Under the pieces are notes generated by a model. It saw only the letters and a list, made by a program, of their open reading frames with translations, did no database searches and had not been told where the DNA came from. Below, piece by piece: positions 53,691 through 64,000 of a stretch of 64,000 bases of DNA. Source of the stretch: Triatoma infestans (taxonomy: Eukaryota > Arthropoda > Insecta > Hemiptera > Reduviidae); contig JAAEAF010014515.1 of NCBI GenBank assembly GCA_011037195.1, forward strand, positions 1 through 64,000, written 5' to 3'. A program made the position numbers and the translations under genes. Every line of letters begins with the position of its first letter. Position 1 is the first letter of the stretch.

Positions 53691-55895
53691 TTGAATATAA
53701 TAAATATTTTTGCTACTCATTTTGCATTTAATTTAATATTCATTTTGTTCATGTTATATGAGCCCATTGGCTCACTCTTTAATATTTCTATACAGTCCAC
53801 TTAATATTTTCTGTCACTTAATATTTTCTATTATTTTCTTTTAAATTTTACTTTATTTCATTTAATTTTATTTAACAGAACTCACCTTTTAATTTCGTTT
53901 ATTATTTTATTTTATTTCCTGTTTTTTACCAAACATGATCAAGTGGTTGAAGCACAAACATTCAAGCTTCTTACGTCATTTGTTTTGGCCCATTTGTCTC
54001 ATTTACTTGTTTGTACCTATAGCGCAATTTAAATAATATTCAATAAAAGTTTAAAAAAATAATAAACGTAAAACCACGAAACTAATATTTTATAGACTTG
54101 CTTTCACTTTGAAGTCTCAAGTGCTTCAAAAAAAATATTAAAAGTCCAAACTACAACGTATTTGCATAAATTCTGGTGAAAACTCAATTTCGAAAATTTG
54201 ATACTATTACATAGACAGAGGCAATACATAACAGAAAGTAAAAAAGAAAAAATTAGTAGTTTTCTGCAAGTGTGAAGAATTGGAAGTCCTCCCAGATCGG
54301 GCTCATAATAACCTTACTAGACCCGCCATATTACTTGCATAAATCATGATAATAAATTATTAAATCTAACGTTTAACATTTTCCGTACTACAAATATAAA
54401 TCGATGGAGAACTCAATATTTCAACCGATAGATTGCCAATTATACTGATTAATATGTTCCCAGATTTTAAGGCAATAACCAAGGAAAGCTGTCCTACTTT
54501 AATAAATCAATCAATCAACTTTAGAATTAAAGTAATAATTTTTGATCTGAAGTAAGTGTTTACAGGGTATTTTCAGTGACCTCGCGTGTCCATTATATTT
54601 GCTTAGTGAAGCTACTGTTCTAGCTTAGTATTCATTCATTCTGCCAAGTCTTCAGAACGGTTTCAAAGTTTATTTAATAATAATCACAAAGTTTATTTTT
54701 AATCTGAATCTGCAAATATGAACCATTGTCATCATTATTTTACAATATTTATTTATCGAATTGTTTTTCTATCATTAAGTAATGTTTACTTATGTATTAT
54801 TAATATAAAATCAACAATATGTGCAGGATGCCATTATTACTCGATGTTTGGACAATATATTCCCTGAACATTTCGCCGCTACTGGTAATTTAATATAATT
54901 ATTGTCTGCCACAAACATGGGCCAATTCACACTTACACAATCGATTCAATCCAATTAAACTTAAATATCACTTAACAGTGATTGCTCCATTCAACAGTAA
55001 TTGTTTGTTTTGACCCTTTGAAAAGAAATGATAATCTTCCTCATAATAAAAAATCTTTAATATAGAAAATCCTTATCAGCTTTATAACTGATCGTTAAAA
55101 GTATATTGGTATAAATTCGATTCGGATAGCAAATTTCTCCATAATTTAATCTTGAATTTACTAAACAAATTATAATAAAACAAAAGGAACAAAAATGAAT
55201 TTGTGTTAACTCGGAGTTTCCCAAGAAGCTAGTGAGACTAATTGGGACGAACTTCCGATACAACTATGGGAGAATAAAAGATTTTAGGAAAGAATGTAAC
55301 AAGAAATAGCCGGTAGACTTTGCATGAGACCAGGAAAGACCCAGCCTTGACAGACCTATTTAACGAACCTTAAGGCAATATAAATAAAAATAGAAAATGT
55401 AATATGCTTTTTCACTACGCAAAATAATAGTGCCACAGATATTATATGTAGTATCGCCTAAGCGAATGAAGCGCTTATTCAATAGGCTTTCGGATTATAA
55501 ACAATCCTTCTTGCGCTCAACGTTCCCAAATTGTAGATAAAAATGGCCAAATTCGGAATCACTCTCTTATGTCTTTAACGAACAAGTGAACAGGCAACAA
55601 CAGTATTCAAAAAGTCCTGCAAGTATTAAATCAGCAACATTGGACAAGCAAGTGTTCTAGCCAGTAATCAAACAAGATGTTACCAGCGTCGTACCGCTTA
55701 TTGCTCATTTCTTTATATTTCCCTATGTTTTACTATACGCTCATTATTCAGTAAAAAATCTGGTTGCAAAAAACCCGCACGACTTCCTCTTAACTCCTTT
55801 TAATATCATTATATATTACAGTATACGAATTTTGTTTAAACTCAAATATTTAGATTAGTGATAATTATATTATGGCCCAGTAGAGCGCTCAACTA
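53691..55895. other. AT-rich non-coding stretch
   Basis: A TIR1 end piece lies at about 54170-54250 (TCTGGTGAAAACTCAATTTC). Nothing else recognised. Confidence 0.4.
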
Positions 55896-55899
55896 TCCG

Positions 55900-56290
55900 A
55901 ATTAATTTTTGGGGGAAAAAATGTTTCAAATAAAAGTAATTCGTTTTAATTTTTGAAGTTAGCATACCAGGGCTTAAAGGAAATCGTTATGGTCGTTAAA
56001 GTAAAAACATAAAGTCCAACTTCGGGTTAACCGATTTTCTTCAAATTTGGAATTCTATCAATGCTTCCCGTGCGTATTAAGATTATGTAAGTGATAAAAC
56101 CATATATTATACTGAAGTGATATTATAGAGGAAAGCATAACGCTACTGCTCCCCTAGAATTCCCAAAAAACCAATTTTCCTGAGAAAATGTTTCAAATAA
56201 ATGTGATAGGTATATTTATGTGCGTAGATAATATACGAAAATCAGTGAAGCCGTTTTCGAGAAAATTATGAAAAATTAAAAAGAAAGACA
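55900..56290 (-). repeat. TIR1 family copy
   Basis: AATGTTTCAAATAAAAGTAA, CGGGTTAACCGATTTTCTTC, AAATTTGGAATTCTATCAAT, GAAAGCATAACGCTACTGCT and CCGTTTTCGAGAAAATTATG follow the minus-strand order, the whole passage being partly duplicated. Confidence 0.65.
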
Positions 56291-57055
56291 ATTTTGCAGG
56301 ATACAAGTTTTGATGACACTTTTCTCAATGATCTTTCAAATTTCCGCGGAACGGAAGCTTTTACATGAAAAACAGCTTTTCGGGTTGAACCTATGTTTTT
56401 TAACCCGATTTCGCCCATATTGCATAAAATTGTGTCGTCCAAAATTCCATAGCAACACGGCAAGAAAGAAGGTGGGCAAAACAGGAGCGGAGCCTCCTTA
56501 TACAATATTCCCTCGGCCATATTACATGACATGAGGATATTGAGAAAAATGGCAAATTTTTTTTCTTGTTCCATGCCAATGTTACTTTGGCATTCGAGAC
56601 GAAATCATCCTGAAGAAGCTCCGTGCAATATTGGAGAAATCTGTTTCACCCCCGAAACACAAAACACTGACGTAGTCACAACCCGGAAACCCAAGCGTTA
56701 TTCAGTTCTTTTTTTTTAATCGTGACAGAAGATTCCTCCCGGAAAATGAAGAAGCTGATCACTTGATGATAAGGGAAAAGCCTTGTGTCTTGTCCTACCT
56801 GAGCTACCCAATCGAACAGCTAAGAGGTTCATCAAAGAAAAATTCAAAGAAGGGCAAAGTCTAAAGATATTAAGAACATATTTGGGCTCCTCCTCTGCAA
56901 CTAGACGGCCGAATAGTGTGTTCCAAGTAAATCAGTTCGTGCACTTGAGCAATATTCATAGAAAACAGGGAACTTCTTTTAATAATTATCGGAAAAATTA
57001 TCAATATTCCTAATATGGAATTAAGGTAATGCAATTACCACTAGACAGATCACTC
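56291..57055. other. Unassigned stretch with several short open frames
   Basis: Open frames of 60-100 codons exist on both strands (for example 56266-56574 minus), but none has a recognisable domain or splice support. CATCCTGAAGAAG and CCCCCGAAAC at 56610-56660 weakly recall the hairpin core. Confidence 0.3.
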
Positions 57056-58085
57056 AGCCAACGTGATTTCTTTAATTTCTAAATAAGACCTACAGTTATA
57101 AACATTAATTAAAATAAAATCACCCATAACCAACGACAACATTCCCCTAATGGTGGTTACAGAATAAAAAAAGACCAAAATATAACACACTTATTTATTA
57201 TCATTTTTTTTGCTTCATTTAATTTTTAATAATAATAATTATAATAGGCCTACATTAATATTACTTCTCATATTAAATTAAAAATTTTCATTTAATAAAA
57301 CACTAACAAAAATTGAAAAAAGAAAATCATAAATTATAGAGACTAATTACTTCTAAAAAAAACCGTTAGAGTGCAGTCTTATAATATTTTATTTAAATTC
57401 ACTTATAATGTTTAATTAAATATTTGCCTATATTTATTTTCCTTTATACAATATATTTATAAATATATTTACGCTTATACCTACATTTTTGTTTATTTTA
57501 TCATTTTTAGAGAGTATTTTTGAAATCTAACGCATGAATATATAATATATATATGTAATAATAAAATAATACATTCTTAGCCTAATAAATGCACAATCAT
57601 ATACAAATAGCTATCGATATTTATTATTATTATCATTATTTATTTTGTTTTATTTATTACAATAATTTGGAAGCGGTTATATTTTTCATGTTTACATATA
57701 CATTATTCCATATATTATAATAAAAACATTATAATAATAAAAACCTCTTTAAATTTAATTTAATTTATTCTCTACCGTCCTTCGTCTGTTCCTCTTTCTT
57801 TTTTTTATTATTATTTTTATTATGAATTAATTAATAAATTGGCACATTACTTTATCTTAAAAAAATAAATCTTGGAAGATCGATTTTGTTTTTTATTTGT
57901 TCAAATTAATTTTAATTAGAGATTCTTCTGATTAAAGTTTATTAATCACGATCATTCTGAGTATGTTAGGAAGTTTTATAATTGTAGTTTAAATTAATCA
58001 GAAAAGTATAAAGTTAATATTTGAAGTAGAGATGAATATGTTGACAAATTGAGAGTTTAAAAATGTAAAATTTTACATTCAATTC
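57056..58085. other. Very AT-rich non-coding stretch
   Basis: Runs of ATTATTATT and AATAATAA dominate. No gene. Confidence 0.5.
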
Positions 58086-58760
58086 AATTATATAGGCTCA
58101 GTTTTTCACGAGTCTGGGAGCTGCTAAGCAGACGTAGACTATAGAAAGCTGCAAGCCAAAAGAGCAAGACACAATTATGTAGGTGTAGGTGACATCCATG
58201 CAGATATGGTAAAGGATCTTATCGACAGTAATAGAATTATATTAATCAGTGTTGCGCACAGTTTGACGCCAGGTCATGAGTACTAGTGGAGATAGATGGG
58301 ATAAGAAGGCCAGGCAGGGTAACCAGGCTGGAGAGAAGGAAAAATGAAGAGGTAAGGTAATTATTGAAATGTAGGAGCCCATGACGGAAAGAATAGAATG
58401 AAAAGCGTTACAATGGATAAAAAGAGATGGTTTAAAACTCTTCTGGATTGATCTCCGCCTGGAAGAAGAAAACGCAGGCATCTGAAAGGAAATTGGAGAG
58501 AGCAAAGATTGCTCTAATGATGAATGAATGCAGCCTGGGGGTGTAGGATTGGGACAGGATCGAGAGAGATGGAAGGAAAAAACGGAAATCCGTCACCGCT
58601 GCATACCAGAGAAGCTTTGGAAAGATGAAAATGTTGTTCTCTAATTGCAATGGTAAGCTATAGTAAAAAATAGTAAGCAAAGGAGATGGTCATAAAAACG
58701 AAGTTCACTGAGAGCTGAAAGATACATTAAGGGCTCTATGTCTTGAAAGAATGAGATTAG
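58086..58760. other. Unassigned block of more balanced composition
   Basis: The block is purine-rich on the plus strand (many GGA/GAAG words) with clear edges against AT-rich flanks. No reading frame shows a domain. It could be old LINE sequence, a non-coding exon or a repeat with no other copy here. Confidence 0.3.
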
Positions 58761-59085
58761 AGATGTTTATTTATACCCTCTACACCAGCAATAAAAATAG
58801 TTTCATCTAAATTAAACGATAGTTGGCAGGGTTCAAAGAAGTATTTTTTTTCTTCAAGAATGGGGCTCCGCAAAACAAGCCAACACCCGAGAATCCAAAC
58901 TTTAGAATATGAAATCCAACGTTCCCCTTTATATCTCAAATTTAACAGTCCACAAAGAGCACAATATCATTTTCATTAACGAGCAATCCATTCACGCTTA
59001 CTTACTTTTCCCTATAATCCAATCCCAATCCCAATGCCAAGTCCTATCCACATTCATCTACCCTGGCAATCCTCCATGTCGCTTG
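58761..59085. other. Unassigned spacer
   Basis: Nothing recognised; short frames only. Confidence 0.3.
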
Positions 59086-59089
59086 AAAA

Positions 59090-59580
59090 CGACTTGGGTG
59101 AACAAAATATCTAATAAACGAAATATCTCTGTAGAAAGCACGAAAATAACAAGGAATCCAAAAAGAATGTTTCGGTCAAAAAAAAAAAAATCTATCAACC
59201 GAAAGTGCAACTCAATTGAAAAATTTATTCCAAGTTTTTAAAACTTTTCTAACGATTTACTTGAAATTTCGCGCTCTAATAATTAAATAAATTGCTTATC
59301 AATTATATTTGAAATATTTTATAGGGAAACTGACTTTTGAAAACTCTGTGGGAATAGCAATGTTAAGCTTTAAGAGTAATTTCAATACATGCGGTTCGAC
59401 CATCAATATAATAATATTAAGACATAAAATACATAGCTGAAATTCTGAATTTGTATGAAAGTGGTTAAAAATATTGTTATTTTTCTGAATTTCTCGGTTT
59501 TCGAATTTTCTCGAGAAGGGCTACAAAAATCTTGAAAAATGCACACGATAATTGCATATCACTTTCATTTGGGCTTCTGG
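59090..59580 (+). repeat. TIR1 family copy
   Basis: ACAAAATATCTAATAAACGA, then CTATCAACCGAAAGTGCAAC, TATTTGAAATATTTTATAGG, GGGAATAGCAATGTTAAGCT and TTTTCTCGAGAAGGGCTACA follow the family order, in poor condition. Confidence 0.55.
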
Positions 59581-60135
59581 GGTCTGTGACGTCAATTTAC
59601 CTCTAAATTGACTGTTTATTATTAATGGAAAAGCTCCCTAAATGTTACAATATGGTCACATTCAGGTAGACCGTATATCCTAAAACCAACAAGTTTAATG
59701 CAATTCCGCAACTCATATATTTATGAGTAATAAATAAGACCAACTTAACGTTAATTAGGAAACTCTTGTGGGAAACTCTCACAAGACTTTTTTTTATACT
59801 TTTGCAATTTACAGTAGTATAATTAACAAACTTTCTTCAAACTTATAATTTTTATTAAATGTTTAGTAGATGTAATGGATTGCTTGCATTTCTTCGCTGT
59901 AACAAAAAAAAAAATCATATGGTGTTTTCTCCTAACTGCTACGTCACATGAGCCGTGACTGACACATTTTTCTACCACAGTCTGGAGGAGCGAGTTCTAC
60001 TAGTATATAACAAGAGTATTAGTCTAGAATTCGGTAGTTACTATATTAGTGTCCAGTCAGTGCATTTTTCTCTTCTAGACATACCACTGTCCTACCCCAC
60101 AAACTTTCCATTATGTAGTCTTCAATATTTTTTAA
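59581..60135. other. AT-rich spacer
   Basis: ATGGTGTTTTCTCCTAACTG near 59920 may be a decayed version of the GTGTGAAACAATCACA motif. No gene. Confidence 0.35.
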
Positions 60136-60139
60136 GGGA

Positions 60140-60920
60140 CATGATTTTCCTGCATCCGAGATCCTCTCTAAAATCAATTTTCTCAGAAAAAACTTTCCAA
60201 GAAAAGTGATAGGAATGTATAATATACCAAGTTTAATGAAAACCGTTGGTATCAGAGACATTTTCCTTGCTTCATTTTGTGGTCATCGACCGGCTTCGGG
60301 CGTTCGCCCATCTTCAGAATGCGTTTTTCAGACAGTGTGACAACACAGACTTGCACACTTGCAAAGTTAGTTTACACACTCCAACCACCATAACAACCAC
60401 CACAAAAACCGTTGGTGTTTCTGATGGAGAAAGTCGGAGGTTCTGGTGGACCCGATTTTATTCAAACATGAAATTTTGATTATCTTTTTCATATTATAGC
60501 AAGATACAATCGTATAATAGACTGAAATGGCACTTTAGAGCAAAACTAACCCAACCTCTCACAAAAGCTCCTCTCAAATAAATTTCCCGGAATGAAGTTA
60601 CAAGGGAATAGATCGTATGTATTGTATATAAAAGTTTAAAGAATCAAAGCATTTTCGGAGAAAATAGTGAAAAACAATGCTTTCTGTAATGCGATACTTT
60701 TCCTTGACCAATTTTGATCAAAACCTTGCTGTCGGGTCTTTTGATAGCTTAGAGTCAAACACTCTCTCACACTTTCTAGGTCGCACACACAAACTAATTT
60801 CTACAAAAAAAAATTTTCTGACTCAAGGGACCTCAAAACATAAATTTTCCGGAGAATATGCGATACGACTGCATATACTTTCTCTTACCAGCAGTAAGAG
60901 AAAAGTAAAAAGACAAACGG
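60140..60920 (-). repeat. TIR1 copy split by a hairpin element
   Basis: CCAAGTTTAATGAAAACCGT before and TTTCTGATGGAGAAAGTC after the hairpin belong to the family body. The terminal part is GGGACCTCAAAACATAAATT, TTCCGGAGAATATGCGATAC and CTTTCTCTTACCAGCAGTAA. Confidence 0.65.
60251..60404 (+). mobile_element. Subfamily A hairpin element with 12-bp flanking repeats
   Basis: ATCAGAGACATTTTCCTTGC, then GTGGTCATCGACCGGCTTCG and CGTTCGCCCATCTTCAGAAT, followed by CAGACAGTGTGACAACACAG, is one arm; the second arm has been lost. AAAACCGTTGGT is repeated on both sides (60239-60250 and 60405-60416). Because the host sequence is a TIR1 copy, the empty-site structure can be inferred. Confidence 0.78.
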
Positions 60921-60941
60921 GTATATCACATTTTTTTTTTT

Positions 60942-60972
<31 letters not shown>

Positions 60973-61854
60973 CTTGATTTCATATATTCAAGCTTCGCTT
61001 CTAGATATTTGTTCTTAATACGCTGCAGTACTCAGAATGATCTTAGATGTCTTTTTCATTAAATCATATGTAATGTTATATAGATTTATATTTTTCAAGG
61101 CCAACTAAATCTGAAATTTTAATTTTCCAAAAACAATTTATGATCTATAATATGTCTACGGTTTATAAGAATATTATAATAACATTTATACACTTTGCAT
61201 AATCATTATTAATAATAACGTTTAAATTACAAAATCCTTTAATATTTAGTTATTTATTTTTATATATATATATGTATATATTATAATATATTCAATATAA
61301 TTTCCTGAATTAATGCACTTCTGTGTAATAAAAAAAATAAAGTGTTTCTATTTTTTTAAATTATTATTATTAATTTTTATTTATTTATTTATTTATTTTT
61401 GCAAATTACGAACACTGACCATTATGAACACAATTTGTTACTGGCCATATTTACACAATAAATTATTAATAATAAAAAAAAAAAAATGAAAACTAAATAT
61501 AAACAAAGTATGTAACATTTCCGTTATATTTTAAAGTAAATAAAACAAGAGAGTGAATTTTCAATTAAGGTTTCAAATCAAAATTTGGATGATAATTATT
61601 GCTGTCATTTTCTTTTAATTAAAGAAATGAATCATATATTTAGTAATTGAGATAAATTTCTTAAAATCATTATCAGTCTTCTAAAAAGAAAAATTAACAG
61701 AGAGAATCATTTAAAAATTATGCATTTCACTATTATTATTATTCTTTAAAGAATAAACAAGCTAATAGTATTATTCAAATGGAATAACTAGAAACATTGA
61801 AAGATAAAACTGATAACTGTAAGAATTTGAACTAGAGACGCATTCTATGAACTG
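60921..61854. other. AT-rich stretch with long homopolymer runs
   Basis: T- then A-runs lie at 60931-60973, and AT-dinucleotide tracts near 61262-61290. No gene. Confidence 0.45.
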
Positions 61855-62925
61855 AACAACTAACTTCTAACAGATGACAACACAACAAGTTAGGCAAAAT
61901 GAAGTTGTAAACTACAAACTATGTAACTAAATAGTTTTATTAGTTGAGATGTAGTTAGAATTAACAACTACAAATGTAATTGTAGTTGCTTTTGCAGTTT
62001 TATAATTTTTTCCAACTAAAATAGTTGTTGAATATGTCGATGGGACCGCAATGCTGGATAACATCTGGTATTTTATCCGTTGAAGCATGCATATTTGTAG
62101 TTTTCCTGACCGGTTTCTGATTTTCATCCATAGTCAGAGTAAATTCACCAACTTCGTGTAGAGAGTTCACTTCAACTTAATGTTTCTTTTACACTCACAC
62201 TTGCTGATTGTATCAATACAACCAACAAGTGTGAGTGTAACAGAAACATTAAACTGAAGTGAACTCTCTACACAAACTTGGTGAATTTACTCTGACGGTG
62301 GATGAAAATCCGAAACCGGTTAGGAAAACTACAAATATGCATGCTACGACGGATAAAATACCAGATAAAATAGTTGTAGTTGAACCCCGTAACTATAACT
62401 GGTAGTTGGGAAAAGTAGTTACAAACGAAATTACTAACTGTAATTTAGTTATAGTTGTAATTACTAATAACAGTAACCACTTTTTTTTTTGCTTAAGCAA
62501 CTTAACCTTAGTTATACAATATATAGAAATTCTTAATAGTATCAATTAGATTGTTCAGCAAAATTAATTGCTTTGTTAGAAAGATATAATTTTCTAATAA
62601 ATAATAAGTCCCAGTTAAGTGATTGGATATAGGATTTTAAAAAGTTACAATTTTTTAGGACATTTTTCGTTGCGCTGAGAAGAAAAGTGTTGAATTGAAA
62701 CTCGTCAACTACTAGTTACAAACCAATACTTGGTAATTTTTCAACTACTAGTTGTAATTTTACATTCCAATTACAACTACAAAAGTTGTAAAACATAAGT
62801 GCAAAAACAACTAGCAAATACTTATATTTTGTAATTACTGAGAAGCAACCATTTAATTAGTATTTGTCACTTAAAAATATGGTTAACTGCTTTTATAGTT
62901 AAACTACAGCCTAACTCTGCAAAAA
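61855..62925. repeat. AACTAC/GTAGTT-rich repeat, interrupted by a hairpin element
   Basis: Words such as ACTACAA, GTAGTTGT and AACTACTAG recur throughout. The end (62770-62925) resembles 20520-20660. The subfamily B hairpin at 62029-62365 is inserted within it. No protein is encoded. Confidence 0.45.
62029..62365 (+). mobile_element. Subfamily B hairpin element, complete copy
   Basis: The head (62029-62063) reads TGAATATGTCGATGGGACCG and CAATGCTGGATAACATC. Arms of about 140 bp follow, with CTGACCGGTTTCTGATTTTC in the left and GGATGAAAATCCGAAACCGG in the right, closed by a short loop near 62210 (GATTGTATCAATACAACCAA). TAAAATAGTTGT flanks the unit (62017-62028 and 62366-62377), though the surrounding repeat contains similar words. 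There is no ORF. Confidence 0.78.
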
Positions 62926-64000
62926 AAGTGAACTTGAAACAAGCCTTTTGTACAATCAGATATTAATTTGGCAGGATTTCAGCATGATTAAAAAGAAGGA
63001 TGATTCTGAAGTACAAAATAAAAATACTCTTGAGCAGAACTCTTCTTTTACTTGGAAGTTGGAAGCCTGCTGAAATTTAGTACAATGAGGAACAATACAA
63101 TAGAGGGCTAAACAATGGCTTAGTTTCCACTCCGATATATGAAAAGCAGCAAAAAATTATCTATTTAAAACTATAATGAAATAACGCTGAAAAGAAAAGC
63201 AAAAAGGGAACAGATCATAGCAAAGAATCAACATATCACTTTTATTGGTTGGTTATTATTTTCTTCAAAAATGCATTAATTTTTACCATTTTCTTTCTGT
63301 TTTTTGTTTTCAAACTCATTCAATTTTAGAAGGCTGATAAAATTTTTAAAAGCAACTTAAACGTATTTCATAAATATGAACAGATTAAATAAATTTTTTG
63401 AGTATTAATTTTTTTTTGAGATTCTAGATTAACAAAAATTAAATACTATCAAAATTAAAACAAAACAAAAAAAGTAATTAGAAAAAAGCACCGAAGACTT
63501 TCAGTAGAACAATGCAACATAATTAAGATTGTACAAGGTTCAACGATATTTTCTGGGTATTAGATATGTAACAAATCAAAATTTCTGAAGCGCATTTCAA
63601 ACATGGTAAAAAATTACAATTATTAATTATGTTTGGGGAGGGGAGATTGGGAGGAAGACCGGCTTTGGCAAGCATTTTCGTTCTTTAAAAAATGAATGTA
63701 AATTAAAATTATTATTTTAAGTATCTCTCAGCCACCTTTAAAGACACTGATGATCAATGGTCTTGCACATCGAGATTGTATTGGGCTGCGAAAAGTCGCA
63801 TAGCATTGCTATCAATATAGGCACAGAGGGGGGAAAAAATGAAGAACATATAGTTTTCGAGAATGCAGGGAACAGTTTGATTGATATGTATGAATAGCTA
63901 AACATAAAAAAAGAAATATCGCCGATGTAATGGGACTTAATCACTTCCCACTACATCAAATTCACTGCATTTCCGCCTACCTCAAGCTCCTAGAGAGAGC
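62926..64000. other. AT-rich non-coding stretch
   Basis: Nothing recognised; one 68-codon open frame on the minus strand (63738-63944) has no supporting signals. Confidence 0.4.

Noticed and set aside
56266..56574. A 102-codon minus-strand open frame
   Set aside because: It starts in unassigned sequence and reads into TIR1-like DNA, with no recognisable motif.

Overview
The window looks like AT-rich, repeat-dense arthropod (most likely insect) nuclear DNA. The evidence is the content: mariner, Helitron, PIF/Harbinger-like, hAT-like and Jockey-clade elements, tRNA-derived SINEs with poly(A) or TAATC-type tails, TCAGT-type initiators next to a TATA box, splice signals, and no operons, bacterial genes, rRNA or CRISPR. 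I cannot name the species. Almost everything recognisable is mobile DNA, mostly decayed and nested. Copies called 'TIR1' below are one dispersed family that I define from this window alone.

Layout. 0-7 kb: a dead but structurally complete mariner (970-2269, TA duplications), a short TIR element with TAA duplications (2622-3226), a SINE, a second mariner fragment, and a 1.2-kb palindromic element (5543-6740) whose loop carries a TATA box, a phased run of TCAGT initiators and a splice donor. 7-16 kb: a 311-bp foldback hairpin (7843-8153), a direct repeat, a Helitron with both ends (11245-13500) holding a broken Pif1-type helicase plus a second helicase tail, and an inverted-repeat element. 16-34 kb: a large TIR1 palindrome (18045-19410), more TIR1 copies, hairpin copies, an RNase H-type LINE remnant (27596-28465), a minisatellite and a possible solo LTR. 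34-46 kb: further LINE remnants, nested SINEs, a Harbinger-like element with a broken MADF ORF (43445-44167), and the one good candidate for a host coding exon (45263-45515, minus). 46-53 kb: an intact two-ORF Jockey-type LINE (46206-50611, minus, 11-bp target duplication) inside the ends of a hAT-like element, then a second mariner lineage and a decayed Jockey. 53-64 kb: mainly AT-rich DNA, more TIR1 copies, two further hairpins and an AACTAC-rich repeat.

The most interesting signal is a superfamily of small asymmetric hairpin elements, about ten copies or fragments in 64 kb. Two diverged subfamilies (A and B) share a conserved head, a conserved order of short blocks and the core ACCGGTTTCGG, and several copies are flanked by 8-13 bp direct repeats. 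They carry no ORF and I do not recognise them as a named class. The only genes that look able to make a full protein are the two LINE ORFs. The 45.3-kb exon may be the first coding exon of a host gene running toward lower coordinates.
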